A stretch of DNA of 64,000 nucleotides from a virus (IMGVR_UViG_3300044995_000369:1-64000); one strand, 5' to 3'; shown: positions 39,809 through 48,808, counted from the first letter of the stretch. Notes: generated by a model from the sequence alone, not told the origin. Numbers and translations are program-made.

Positions 39809-41971
39809 ATGTCAAAGATTTTAAAACAGGAAAACCAAGTATCTAAAGTAGACCCAGAAAAGCTAAAACAACTAGATGGAGCCTTGCTTTCCATAGAAAA
39901 AGCATTTGGCAAGGGAGCAATAAGACGTCTAGGGGACACAAAAATAGAGCCAATTGAATGTATTTCGACTGGCTCTATGAGTTTGGACTTAGCTCTGGGA
40001 ATTGGAGGAGTTCCAAGGGGCCGTATAGTGGAGATATACGGTCCAGAATCTTCTGGTAAAACTACTATCACTCTCTCGATTATTGCAGAGGCACAGAAAC
40101 TCGGAGGTACTGCAGCCTTTATAGATGCTGAACATGCACTTGACCCAAAGTATGCAAAGAAGCTAGGAGTAAATATAGACGAACTTCTAGTTTCACAACC
40201 AGACAGTGGGGAACAGGCACTGGAAATTACAGAATCTTTAGTAAGATCCAATGCGCTTGACGTAATCGTGATTGACTCAGTAGCTGCTCTGGTACCAAAG
40301 TCGGAGCTAGAGGGGGACATGGGTCAAGCTTCGATGGGCGTGCAGGCGAGGCTTATGAGCCAGGCTTTAAGAAAACTCACTGCTGCGATCCACAAGTCAA
40401 ACACGATTGTCATATTTATTAACCAAATTAGAATGAAAATTGGTGTCATGTATGGCTGTTTCCACTATGATACCCTAGTTAACTTTGCTGATGGTAGAAG
40501 TATACCTATAGGTAAGGTTGTAGACGAGAAGATAGAAGGTGAAGTATATACTTTCAATGAGGAAACTAATGAAATAGAAACTAAGCCAATTATAGATTGG
40601 CATGATAATGGAAAAGTAGAATCCAAAGAAGACTTTCTCCATATTCAAACAGAATCTATAGATGGTAAAGGTCGATTTGGTTTTACCTGTACCCCAAATC
40701 ATAAAATACTAACTTCAGTAGGATGGAAAGAGGCAAAAGATCTGTCTTATACTGATAAACTAATTTCTAAATATGTTTTAACTGTCAATGGCACATATGG
40801 AGAATTCCTCAATGGATGCTTAATTGGAGATAGTCATATATCTATTAGAGATAAGAATACTGGATCACTTCGATTTCAAGATAATGAAAACGCTGAATAC
40901 CTTAATTGGAAACTGGATAAACTCCAACCAATTCTAGGTAGCATAACTAAAAGAAGTACCAAACAGGGAATTAGATTTGAAAGTGGTTATACGTATGAGT
41001 TTTCAAAGATTAAAAGAGAACTAGGAAAAAGGGATCCTGTATATATGCTTAAGAACTTTAGTGATTTGTCTTTTGCAATATGGTTAATGGATGATGGAGT
41101 ATATGATGGTTCAAACGGCCATAGTAGATATTCCATATCAGTAAAGAGATTCAGAAATAATAAGCAAAAACTAGATGAAATTGTAGATATATTATCTACA
41201 AAAGGATTACCTTGCTCTTACAATCTTAACGAAGGTTCCATCTACTTTGACACTAAAACGAGTGAAATTATAGCTCAGAGAATATGTAAGTATGTTCCAG
41301 GACCAATGCAGTACAAGCTTCCTGAGTCCTACAGAAATAAGTATGAGGATTTCACTCTGTCTAATTCACCTAAGTTAGTTACAGAAGAAGTTAAAATCAA
41401 GCTGATTAGGAAAGCCTCTGACAGACAATACAGATGTAGAAGAAAATTCGATATATCTGTAAAAGATAATCACAACTACATGGTGGGAGGTAAACACAAC
41501 GGGGTTATTGTACATAACTCGCCCGAGACAACAACCGGAGGAAACGCCCTTAAGTTTTATGCTTCTGTGAGAATGGATGTAAGAAGAGTAGAAACAATTA
41601 CTAAAGGAGAAGAAGCAATTGGCGCAAGAATTAGAGTAAAAGTGGTAAAAAATAAAGTAGCTCCTCCATTCAGAAAAGCCGAATTTGACTTGTACTTTGA
41701 TGAGAGAGGCTTAGACAAAGCATCCCAAATTTTAGATTCTGCGGTAGCAATGAATCTCATAAAGAAATCAGGTGCTTGGTTTTCTTATGGAGATAACAGA
41801 ATTGGCCAAGGAAGAGAAAGTACTGCTGCTTATATCAGAGAAAACCCAAAGTTCATGGATGAACTTGAAAGCAAGATAAGAAAAGCCCTTGCTAGTGGCG
41901 AGTCAGTAAAGGAAGTGATACCACCAGAAGACAACGCAGAAAACAAAACTACTAAGGAAAAGGTTGAATAA
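39809..41971 (+). CDS. recA: RecA recombinase interrupted by an intein
   Basis: The two exteins (residues 1-216 and 571-720) join to a 366-residue RecA, close to the usual 350. Walker [10 protein letters not shown] is at 78-86, the Walker B aspartate is in [16 protein letters not shown], and [14 protein letters not shown] runs into loop L2 ([13 protein letters not shown] after splicing). The C-terminus is acidic as in bacterial RecA. Product: ATP-dependent strand exchange and repair of phage DNA. The intein (residues 217-570) is described separately. ATG at 39809 has AAGGAG 11 bases upstream; between them lies a minimal ATG-AAG-TAA. It leads a rightward cluster with uracil-DNA glycosylase 2 bp downstream, then two further recombination-like genes. 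Confidence 0.95.
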   Translation: MSKILKQENQVSKVDPEKLKQLDGALLSIEKAFGKGAIRRLGDTKIEPIECISTGSMSLDLALGIGGVPRGRIVEIYGPESSGKTTITLSIIAEAQKLGGTAAFIDAEHALDPKYAKKLGVNIDELLVSQPDSGEQALEITESLVRSNALDVIVIDSVAALVPKSELEGDMGQASMGVQARLMSQALRKLTAAIHKSNTIVIFINQIRMKIGVMYGCFHYDTLVNFADGRSIPIGKVVDEKIEGEVYTFNEETNEIETKPIIDWHDNGKVESKEDFLHIQTESIDGKGRFGFTCTPNHKILTSVGWKEAKDLSYTDKLISKYVLTVNGTYGEFLNGCLIGDSHISIRDKNTGSLRFQDNENAEYLNWKLDKLQPILGSITKRSTKQGIRFESGYTYEFSKIKRELGKRDPVYMLKNFSDLSFAIWLMDDGVYDGSNGHSRYSISVKRFRNNKQKLDEIVDILSTKGLPCSYNLNEGSIYFDTKTSEIIAQRICKYVPGPMQYKLPESYRNKYEDFTLSNSPKLVTEEVKIKLIRKASDRQYRCRRKFDISVKDNHNYMVGGKHNGVIVHNSPETTTGGNALKFYASVRMDVRRVETITKGEEAIGARIRVKVVKNKVAPPFRKAEFDLYFDERGLDKASQILDSAVAMNLIKKSGAWFSYGDNRIGQGRESTAAYIRENPKFMDELESKIRKALASGESVKEVIPPEDNAENKTTKEKVE
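40457..41518 (+). mobile_element. RecA intein with LAGLIDADG homing endonuclease (354 aa)
   Basis: The intein begins at Cys217 ([13 protein letters not shown], block A), has TPNH in block B ([12 protein letters not shown]), and ends in VIVHN followed by Ser, the +1 nucleophile. Two LAGLIDADG motifs are seen, [10 protein letters not shown] (about 333) and [11 protein letters not shown] (about 421), each with its acidic catalytic residue, so both splicing and homing look intact. It sits in the L2 DNA-binding loop after G216, the same place as the RecA-b type insertion known from Mycobacterium leprae. The splice would restore RecA exactly. Confidence 0.93.
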
Positions 41972-41973
41972 AG

Positions 41974-42672
41974 ATGGATAAACTAAATCAGATCAAATTT
42001 TTGGACAAAGTAAGAGAAATAAAGAACTCCGGGTGCCAAAGGTGCCCGGATTTGGCAGCCATAAGAACTAACATTGTAGTAGGTAAGGGAAACCAAAATG
42101 CCGATACTCTCATTATTGCACAAGGTCCTGGTACACAAGAAGACCAAGAAGGAATACCATTTGTCGGTCCTGCAGGGAAGCTCCTTCATTCTATCATTTC
42201 TGCCGCAGGCTATAACCCTGAGAGTGATTTCTATTTCAGCAATGTTACTTATTGCCATACTCCTGGCAACTCGAAACCAACGTCAGTCCACTTGCAGAAC
42301 TGCTCTAGCTACGTCAGAACAATTACAGCACCTTTTAAGAAAATAGTTGCACTTGGCGCATCTGCAGTGGAAGGAATTCTAGCAATTTGGGGAAGAGAAC
42401 ACTTAGCCAAAGCTTCTTTATCAATGAAAGATATACTAACAAGGGGGACTCCGCTAGAGCTTTCCAGTGGAAAGCTTTTGTTTATATGCTATCATCCAAG
42501 TTTTCTGCTAAGGAACCAAATGACAGGTCCACAATTTAGTGAGTATAACTTACTTCTGAATGAGATAAAACAAGCGAAATCTTATAATAAAGATCTAGTA
42601 AATAAAAATGCTAGAGTAGAGAACTCAGCATTTAGGTTATTCGCCTCTGGAGAAAATGTAAGCTTGTTCTAG
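41974..42672 (+). CDS. Uracil-DNA glycosylase, iron-sulphur family 4/5 type
   Basis: The 232-aa protein carries the family motif GPGTQEDQEGIPFVGPAG (51-68), corresponding to the GEAPGxxED motif, and the C-terminal YHPSFLLR (173-180). Four cysteines in the expected spacing, C21, C24, C94 and C110, would bind a 4Fe-4S cluster. It excises uracil from DNA. The motif 1 Gly-Pro-Gly replaces the more usual Glu-Ala-Pro-Gly, which may shift it to a phage subgroup. ATG lies 2 bp after recA and the stop 1 bp before the next gene, so it is in the same operon. A phage would use it to repair deaminated DNA alongside RecA; it also argues against a uracil-containing genome. Confidence 0.88.
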   Translation: MDKLNQIKFLDKVREIKNSGCQRCPDLAAIRTNIVVGKGNQNADTLIIAQGPGTQEDQEGIPFVGPAGKLLHSIISAAGYNPESDFYFSNVTYCHTPGNSKPTSVHLQNCSSYVRTITAPFKKIVALGASAVEGILAIWGREHLAKASLSMKDILTRGTPLELSSGKLLFICYHPSFLLRNQMTGPQFSEYNLLLNEIKQAKSYNKDLVNKNARVENSAFRLFASGENVSLF

Positions 42673-42673
42673 C

Positions 42674-43375
42674 ATGGCAGTAAAGAAATCTTTGGAAAAG
42701 AAACCATTAGACGTCAGGCCGAGTTACACCTCATTGGAAGAACTATGCAAGAAGTATTCCCATGAAGCTTATGTTCCTAGCGGTACTTCTGGAGACAAAG
42801 TATTCAGAGTGAATACAATGATGAAAATACTTAGGGAATTTTGTAGTCTCCATAACTACACATACAGTATAATTCCGAGATTTATAGATGTTTCAAATGC
42901 AGTTAGGACAGTTGCAGTATCTGTAGAAGTGAGGGACTCAGAAGGCACAACAATATGGGAAACGTTTGGAGTTGCAAGTAGGTATACCTATACCCTTAGC
43001 AGCAAAATTAAGGATGCTGCTATAGAGGTAGCACAAACAGTAGCCACTGGTAAAGCACTGGTAATGCTAGGGATAACTCCTGTAGATAATTTTGTTACTT
43101 ATAGTATGGAAGAGTTAGAACTACATAACTCAATAAAACAAAAAGTAGACCCACAAATACTAAGAGCAAAAGCTGCAGAGTTGATAGCTCAGCTTCCAGA
43201 AGAATTTAAGAAGAGAGCAAGATACGCAAATATAGGTATTGACACTGTACTTGATCTTATAGATGTTGAAAAAGACAGTGTTGATGTGCTTGCTGAAAGA
43301 CTCGGAAACTATCTTGAAACGGGGAAATCAGGTAGGTTGAACAATGTTGAAACCTCTCCTGATAAGGCGACTTGA
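42674..43375 (+). CDS. 233-aa candidate single-strand annealing protein
   Basis: Not firmly recognised. Residues about 88-135 (VRTVAVSVEVRDSEG, then ETFGVASRYTYT and a helix ending QTVATGKALVMLGI) resemble the core of Rad52/Sak/Erf-type annealing proteins, where a beta sheet is followed by a helix with A-T-x-A...A-L...L-G. The C-terminal third is helical and contains a possible HhH-like end. It lies 1 bp after the uracil-DNA glycosylase and overlaps the next gene, a PD-(D/E)XK nuclease, by 32 bp; exonuclease plus annealing protein is a standard phage recombination pair. A different DNA-binding role is possible. Confidence 0.5.
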   Translation: MAVKKSLEKKPLDVRPSYTSLEELCKKYSHEAYVPSGTSGDKVFRVNTMMKILREFCSLHNYTYSIIPRFIDVSNAVRTVAVSVEVRDSEGTTIWETFGVASRYTYTLSSKIKDAAIEVAQTVATGKALVMLGITPVDNFVTYSMEELELHNSIKQKVDPQILRAKAAELIAQLPEEFKKRARYANIGIDTVLDLIDVEKDSVDVLAERLGNYLETGKSGRLNNVETSPDKAT

Positions 43376-44198
43376 AAATGAAGAAAAGGTAATTACTTAT
43401 TCTCCAAGAAGGCTGGCAAAAGCATTCTATTGTGGAAAGTCTGCATATCATGACAGGTTTTCTCCTGGAAGTCCATTAACAAAAGGAATAGAATACGGGT
43501 CTGCAATAGACTCAGAAATATCAAAATTAGTATCTGGAAAAGAGTATAAGTACTCTAAAGAGATAGAGTTTTATGTTCTAAATACTCCTAGCTTGACAGA
43601 TGATGTCAAGCCTTCTCAGGAGTCAAAATCTAACATAGAGTTAACTGTTTTTGGGGAGAAGGTAACTGTACTATTGGAGGGTCTTTGTGATGTTCTCTAT
43701 CCCAATCTAGTGGTAGAAGTGAAAACCGGAAAGCAGAAAAAGTGGCATGAAATTCAAGCATTGTGTTATGCTGTTGCCTTCAAGAGAATATGCCAAGTCA
43801 TATACGTAACAAGAGGTTATTCTATTTTTGTAGAACCAGACGAGGAAAAGCTAAAGGAAATACTGCTGAAAGCAATAGACAATGAGGTGATAGAACAAAC
43901 ATCCAGGAATGAGTTTTGTGAGCATTGTGTTTTGAAAAAGGGATGTTTTGAATGGGATACTAGAAGTGGTTACATAAAGGCAATGGGAATGCTGAAACAG
44001 TACTTAACCACAGAGAACTTGGATAAACAAGAAGAAAAAGATGTAAAAGAGTGCATAGCGAAGCTTTCCAAATATGCTCACAAGTACATAAATGCTGGAG
44101 AAAGCTATAGAGTAGAGAACGTAATTGTACTTCCAAACAAGGATAAAGAAACTGGGCAAGTCAGAGGAGTTATTCTTAAAAGTTCAACTGACTCTTGA
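43344..44198 (+). CDS. Cas4/AddB-like PD-(D/E)XK nuclease with iron-sulphur cysteines
   Basis: The 284-aa protein has the RecB-nuclease motifs: D116 (LEGLCDV), E125-V-K127 (VVEVKTG), and Q138 with Y142 (IQALCYA). C30 in the N-terminal part and a C192-x2-C195-x5-C201 group (FCEHCVLKKGC) have the arrangement of the 4Fe-4S staple in Cas4 and AddB. It should resect DNA ends in recombination. There is no cas gene nearby, so a CRISPR role is not suggested. The ATG at 43344 lies 32 bp inside the preceding gene, with GGTAGG upstream. Its 3' end overlaps the 395-aa gene tail to tail by 23 bp. Confidence 0.8.
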   Translation: MLKPLLIRRLENEEKVITYSPRRLAKAFYCGKSAYHDRFSPGSPLTKGIEYGSAIDSEISKLVSGKEYKYSKEIEFYVLNTPSLTDDVKPSQESKSNIELTVFGEKVTVLLEGLCDVLYPNLVVEVKTGKQKKWHEIQALCYAVAFKRICQVIYVTRGYSIFVEPDEEKLKEILLKAIDNEVIEQTSRNEFCEHCVLKKGCFEWDTRSGYIKAMGMLKQYLTTENLDKQEEKDVKECIAKLSKYAHKYINAGESYRVENVIVLPNKDKETGQVRGVILKSSTDS

Positions 44199-45363
44199 TG
44201 TTATCGATAGTATTAAGGTAAACACTCTCAAAATTTTGCCCTGCTACATCTCTCATCAGAGCTAGTCTTCTTTTCTTTTCATAGAGAGTTGCTCCTTGAG
44301 CGGTAGGCTCAAATGGATTAACTTCTCCCCCAAACCCTTTTTTGACAGGCACTATTGGGTCTATAGCTACTGCTTTGTATTGATAAGCTACCTCGTTCTC
44401 AAGCTGCCTGGTTGTTATAGAACCACCATCATCAGTAAACGTTATTCCCCAAATATTCATTGCACTAGAAGCACCATACTCATTATGGAAAACAATTGTA
44501 AGGTCAAAGCTTGGCATTTCTGTAGATTCGAGTTCTTCGAATGAAGTAAGTCCACTAGAAGGAGCTATAGGACTATTTCCATGAAAATACTCAAGGGGAG
44601 ACACTGCTCTTATTGGATCCTCGTCAAACAAGGCAAATATCATGGTTCCAGCATATGTTTTTGCTCCTGGGGTAAATTTTTTTGGACTGTCTTGGTACGT
44701 TGCCCTATCTGAGTTCTTATCCTTATGTCTAGACCAGGAAATACCGGTAAGTCCTTTAACCTCTGCTAAAAAGTTTCCAGCAAACACTGCCATAGCTTTT
44801 ATATCTACAGAGGTGTATGTAGATCCAAACCTATTCACATTTGTAACTCTATCTGTTAGTCTTATGATTCCACTTAATGGAAAACCAAGTGCTGAGTTGA
44901 TGGCTTGGGTTTTTTGTTCATCTAAACTAGTAGTGAATTCACCAGTATCTAGGTCTATTTCTTGTACATTTATATCGGTATCCAAACTGACAATTTGATT
45001 TTCAACTAGCGTAGCCAGCTGTTTCGCAGCATTAATAAATAGTTCTCTGTTTCCAAGAGTTGTAGTCGAGCTTACTGGAGGAAAAGGCTGGTAATTACCT
45101 GTAAGCCTGTTATAGTATCTATTTGAGGTTCTTTGTTGGGCAGCGGACAACCTGGCCGATAGTATCCCAACTTCCCTTCTCAGCTGCTCGATATATTGTC
45201 TGTTCCTAACAACGGCTCCTAAATCTGCATTATTCGGAGCAACTATTCTCTCTTGATTTCTACCAAATATGTCATTTGTAGTTTGCCTTGTAATGTTAGT
45301 AGGGATAGGTTGAATACCTGCTATTCTTAGAATATCACCTACCTTTTTACCACCAGGTCTCAT
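44176..45363 (-). CDS. Second tail-tube-like protein (395 aa)
   Basis: This protein and the 285-aa tube protein upstream share a core: AGTMIFALFD here against AGSMQFTLFD there, HNEYGASSAMNIWGI against QNEYGRASSCAVIGV, and a following DDGGS/EGGGV loop plus VAIDPIVPV/AITKTPWVP. They are therefore paralogues. This copy has about 180 extra N-terminal residues, with a short coiled coil (residues 60-75), and about 55 extra at the end. It may cap the tube, start it at the baseplate, or form the outer part of the tail end. Its start ATG at 45363 lies only 8 bases after a good TATAAT box, so its mRNA may have almost no leader. A terminator separates it from the tube gene. Confidence 0.6.
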   Translation of the reverse strand: MRPGGKKVGDILRIAGIQPIPTNITRQTTNDIFGRNQERIVAPNNADLGAVVRNRQYIEQLRREVGILSARLSAAQQRTSNRYYNRLTGNYQPFPPVSSTTTLGNRELFINAAKQLATLVENQIVSLDTDINVQEIDLDTGEFTTSLDEQKTQAINSALGFPLSGIIRLTDRVTNVNRFGSTYTSVDIKAMAVFAGNFLAEVKGLTGISWSRHKDKNSDRATYQDSPKKFTPGAKTYAGTMIFALFDEDPIRAVSPLEYFHGNSPIAPSSGLTSFEELESTEMPSFDLTIVFHNEYGASSAMNIWGITFTDDGGSITTRQLENEVAYQYKAVAIDPIVPVKKGFGGEVNPFEPTAQGATLYEKKRRLALMRDVAGQNFESVYLNTIDNIKSQLNF

Positions 45364-45371
45364 CCTGAGCT

Positions 45372-45400
45372 ATTATACCCACTAAAACTAACTATGTCTA
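45372..45400 (-). promoter_or_regulatory. Sigma70-type promoter of the second tube gene
   Basis: TAGACA (45395-45400), a 17-base spacer and a perfect TATAAT (45372-45377) read leftward. It follows the tube terminator. Transcription should start within a few bases of the ATG at 45363, predicting a leaderless or nearly leaderless message. Confidence 0.7.
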
Positions 45401-45405
45401 TAAAC

Positions 45406-45431
45406 AAAAAGAGGTCTTTTAGACCTCTTTT
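45406..45431 (-). terminator. Intrinsic terminator after the tail tube gene
   Basis: Leftward: A-rich start, stem GAGGTCT/AGACCTC... with a 3-base loop, then TTTTTGTTT. The arms extend into flanking A and T runs, so it could also work rightward. Confidence 0.85.
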
Positions 45432-45452
45432 CATCTTGGTATGTTATTCAGC

Positions 45453-46310
45453 TTAAGGAGCTGCTGCTATTTGGTTAAATAGCGGATCTGGAGAAGCCAG
45501 GTTTTGGTTAGGATTGGTAATTTGTCTAATCCTACCAATAAGGGTTTCTGCAGGATCGTCTCCTGTTGTAATAGGTACCCAAGGAGTTTTAGTGATAGCT
45601 ATGTATGTCATTTGCTGTTCATTGGTAATATCGTCGACAGACACACCACCACCCTCATTGATGATTTCTACGCCAATAACTGCACAAGAGGAAGCTCTAC
45701 CATACTCATTCTGGGCTGCCATGGTAATGTCAAAAGGATAAACTTGGTCAGCATGTTGAGGTGCTCTTCTGACAGACAAAGCACCGGCAACACCATTTGC
45801 AGCATTTGCACCAGCCACGCCAAAAGATTGACCAGCTCTGTTATCAACAGAATTTCTATTTTGGGGTCCAGCTGCAGTAAACTGAGTATCTCTTGCTCCA
45901 CCTACCAATGTGTCCCCACCGGACAGACCAGTAGCTCCAGCAAAATTGTTTGCGGCATTAGCAGGAAAGAACGTACCAATAAATGCGGCAATGTTAATTG
46001 GATTTGTCAGGTAATTTACTTCATCAGCATGCGCATAGTAGAAGTGAGACTCATCCATGAACATATTGTAGAATGAGTCTCTATCAAACAGAGTAAATTG
46101 CATTGAACCTGCACATGCTCTTTTGCCCCTTGAGATTGACCTTGCATTCGCAGAACCAAATGTATATACTGGAACTTTTTCCCTTGTAAGAGAGGTTGCG
46201 AGTCCGGACAACGTTGCCATTACTAGGTTATCAAAAATCGCAGTAATGTCTATGCCAGAAAATGTAGTATATGTTGAAACTACCCTTGAAGCTAGGCTGT
46301 TAGATGCCAT
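45453..46310 (-). CDS. Tail tube protein (285 aa)
   Basis: Placed directly after the sheath gene, where myophage tube genes lie. It has the tube-like beta sandwich pattern AGSMQFTLFDRD at 67-78 and QNEYGRASSCAVIGVEI around 212-228, followed by EGGGVSVDDI and a final VP-containing strand. Polymers of this protein would form the inner tail tube through which DNA passes. ATG at 46310 has GGAGG 9 bases upstream. A strong terminator follows, so sheath and tube can be made at high level independently of the downstream gene. A paralogue is the next gene. Confidence 0.78.
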   Translation of the reverse strand: MASNSLASRVVSTYTTFSGIDITAIFDNLVMATLSGLATSLTREKVPVYTFGSANARSISRGKRACAGSMQFTLFDRDSFYNMFMDESHFYYAHADEVNYLTNPINIAAFIGTFFPANAANNFAGATGLSGGDTLVGGARDTQFTAAGPQNRNSVDNRAGQSFGVAGANAANGVAGALSVRRAPQHADQVYPFDITMAAQNEYGRASSCAVIGVEIINEGGGVSVDDITNEQQMTYIAITKTPWVPITTGDDPAETLIGRIRQITNPNQNLASPDPLFNQIAAAP

Positions 46311-46352
46311 ATTTTATTGCCTCCATCTTTACTATCATATCATGTTACTGGA

Positions 46353-46377
46353 GAGAGAATCCATTATAGATTCTCTC
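46353..46377 (-). repeat. Hairpin containing the sheath stop codon
   Basis: A perfect 9-bp inverted repeat GAGAGAATC/GATTCTCTC with a 7-base loop. The TAA of the sheath gene is in the loop. There is no T run after it, so it is not a standard terminator; it could be a processing site or slow ribosomes between sheath and tube. Confidence 0.5.
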
Positions 46378-48808
46378 CTCCCAGTTTAATAGTTGTTTCA
46401 AAGAAAACCCTGCGGATTTCGACAGAAGTTTCTATGAAGAGTCTCAACTTAGTCTCCCCGCTAATATGGCCACCAGGTACAGGCACCACTTCAGCTTTGA
46501 AAATACTTATGTATTGTGGAACTAATGCATTTATAACATCTCTGTTAATCCTAGATTGCATCAAGTTCAGGATAGTTGAATCTCTTCTAAGACCAATATA
46601 GCTAGAAGCAATATCTCTTGCAAGTCGAACTGCCAAGTAGACAGTATCTCTAACAAGCTGTCTTGCCATGTTACTACCTACTTGAGCAGCAGTAGGAGCA
46701 TCTGCTACCCTGATTTCGTTTTGAGGACTCAAAACAAGAGTAGTGTATCTAGCAGAGTTAAGTCTACCTACAATTGCCCCAGAGGGGAAAGTTACCAGTA
46801 GCCTTTTTACGAATGCAGGTACGTTTTGACGAATCAAAGACTCAGATAATCTACCATCTAGCTGCATACCGCAAATTACGTATGCAGGGTTTTCTATGTA
46901 CTGAGCCCCTCCCTGCAAGAGAATGTCACTTGCATAGAAGACTCCCAAAGCAACATCTATATGGTAAGAAGACAAACTTGCCATTATAGAAGCTGCGCTG
47001 AATGGATTAGAAAAGTCATCTAGCAGGTAGTTATACCAAGAGTTTATGGCGGTTTCTCCTTTGTTAATCTCTTGTAAAGAAAGAGGTTTAACACCGATAA
47101 CCGTGCTGCACTCCCCAGAAACTTTAGACTTGAACTCTAATTTGGTCTTAAGCAAGGCTGCCCAGTTAATCGATACTTTTCCTGGTAGACCGGTTTCTTC
47201 ATCAATACCATCTACCACTTCATCCAAATATGCTCCAGCAACAATTACTCTCCTAAAGGGAACAAGCATTGTTTCATCAAGGGCTTGTTCAACAAGTTCT
47301 TTGTATCTTTGACGAGTAATAAATGAGCCGGAAGTTCCACCCTTAAGTGCGGACTCTTGGATATAGGTAGGTGTGGGTGTAGAACCAGTAAGAATGGTAG
47401 AAGTTGGAGCCGGTAGCTCAGGAAGATACTCAAAATCAATATAGACAGTTGCTCCCGTTGAAGGTGCAGTGTCCGGATTTATGAATTGGATTTTGATGTT
47501 ATTCCTATCTGCAATGTTGAGATCAGATGGCGCAAATACTTTCACTGCGTCATAAGTGACTGTTAATTCCAATGTTTGAGCAGCACCGAATGTAATGTTA
47601 TTTCCTGCAACAAAATAGGAATTCTCGTTACCAATAACAAGCTCACTTCTTGTATTTGCCTCAGTAAGGTTTGCGCCAAAACTGTAGGAAACCAGAATCT
47701 GGTCGCCAATTTGCATTGGAGGAATGTTATTGATTGTAATATCTGGTCCAGAGAAAGAGAAAGTTGCAGGAGAAGGCAGCAGCTCAGTTGTTGCCCCACC
47801 TCTGACTCTTTTAATTGAACTAACAATTATTGTACCAATGTTCCCATTCCATGCCAATGCAGGAGAGGATATGCTGAGGGTTTTCGTTACAGAAGTCTGA
47901 CCGATATTCGCAGAAGTTGCTTTGATAACTTGCTCATCTTTAACTTTCCTGCGGAAGGAAGTAATAGTTGCAGTAAAAGGATCTGAGTCTTTGTTAGGAG
48001 CGTATTTGAGTCTGCTAACAGTCCTACCAACCTCAAGAGTTTCAGTATGAGTTACTTGCTCTTTAACGCTTATGATATTGAGAAGTTTATCCCCCCATGA
48101 TTCATTAAGACCGATTGGATTAACTTCAATGTATGGAAGACCATCGTTTTGTACTGTTACCGGATAGTTTGACTTGAGCAGCCTTGTAAAGCGGACGTCA
48201 AGAACTGAAGAAATATTTTCATCTGCAAGAATCTGATTAGTTAATTCTTGAACGTTTTTAGCAACACCTGGCCTTACACCATAAGGGTCTACACTAAAAA
48301 CCCTACGATAACCATTCGGCAGTTCTACAGTCACAGAAGACGGAATACCAGACTCTCCTCTAACAGTGACTCTTGTGTTGTTAGCAGCTTCATCTTCTTC
48401 CAAAGATTCGAAAATCATGCATACTATTGGCTTACCTTCATCATCGAAACTAAAGCTGAGGTCGCCAACGTCCTGAATCTGCATTTCGTAGAGACTCAAC
48501 CTTGCCTTACTAGAATCACCTACTTTGTAGATGTACATGTCCTTATCTCTGTTTGCAGTAGAAGCTTGAATAGCTATAGCTGCATGGACGGCATTAGTCT
48601 CCCAGTCACTTGCTCCAAGAGCAGGTGCTTCTCCGTATTGGCTAATAACGTCACCGTATGTGACTTTTCTAAGTACTTTGGTGCGACCTTTTCTTGCTGT
48701 ACCTATTATCAAGGTAGCATTAGAGGTGTTAGTGCTAGAAGGTATGTCAAAAACTTCTTCCAGTATGTTAGACTCAACATAATTAAGGCCCTCAATCAAA
48801 CCAGCCAT
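46364..48808 (-). CDS. Tail sheath protein (814 aa)
   Basis: The N-terminus has the sheath pattern ATLIIGTARKGRTKVLRKV, like the GxxxxGP start of myophage sheath proteins, followed by TYGDVISQYGE. The C-terminal 140 residues (SRINRDVINALVPQYISIF, then FIETSVEIRRVFFETTI) match the conserved sheath domain that wraps the tube. The middle (about 100-500) is a long variable beta-rich part, making this larger than the common 480-660 aa. ATG at 48808 has GGAGG 7 bases upstream. Polymerises around the tube and contracts on infection, showing the phage is a myovirus type. Confidence 0.85.
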   Translation of the reverse strand: MAGLIEGLNYVESNILEEVFDIPSSTNTSNATLIIGTARKGRTKVLRKVTYGDVISQYGEAPALGASDWETNAVHAAIAIQASTANRDKDMYIYKVGDSSKARLSLYEMQIQDVGDLSFSFDDEGKPIVCMIFESLEEDEAANNTRVTVRGESGIPSSVTVELPNGYRRVFSVDPYGVRPGVAKNVQELTNQILADENISSVLDVRFTRLLKSNYPVTVQNDGLPYIEVNPIGLNESWGDKLLNIISVKEQVTHTETLEVGRTVSRLKYAPNKDSDPFTATITSFRRKVKDEQVIKATSANIGQTSVTKTLSISSPALAWNGNIGTIIVSSIKRVRGGATTELLPSPATFSFSGPDITINNIPPMQIGDQILVSYSFGANLTEANTRSELVIGNENSYFVAGNNITFGAAQTLELTVTYDAVKVFAPSDLNIADRNNIKIQFINPDTAPSTGATVYIDFEYLPELPAPTSTILTGSTPTPTYIQESALKGGTSGSFITRQRYKELVEQALDETMLVPFRRVIVAGAYLDEVVDGIDEETGLPGKVSINWAALLKTKLEFKSKVSGECSTVIGVKPLSLQEINKGETAINSWYNYLLDDFSNPFSAASIMASLSSYHIDVALGVFYASDILLQGGAQYIENPAYVICGMQLDGRLSESLIRQNVPAFVKRLLVTFPSGAIVGRLNSARYTTLVLSPQNEIRVADAPTAAQVGSNMARQLVRDTVYLAVRLARDIASSYIGLRRDSTILNLMQSRINRDVINALVPQYISIFKAEVVPVPGGHISGETKLRLFIETSVEIRRVFFETTIKLGGENL

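Noticed and set aside
39721-40320. 199-codon leftward ORF opposite recA
   Set aside because: Fully antisense to conserved RecA sequence; serine-rich composition typical of a shadow frame.
43344-44198. Sign of a CRISPR-Cas locus from the Cas4-like protein
   Set aside because: No repeats, no other cas genes; the neighbours are recombination genes.
46353-46377. Hairpin after the sheath gene as a terminator
   Set aside because: No T run follows on the transcribed strand.
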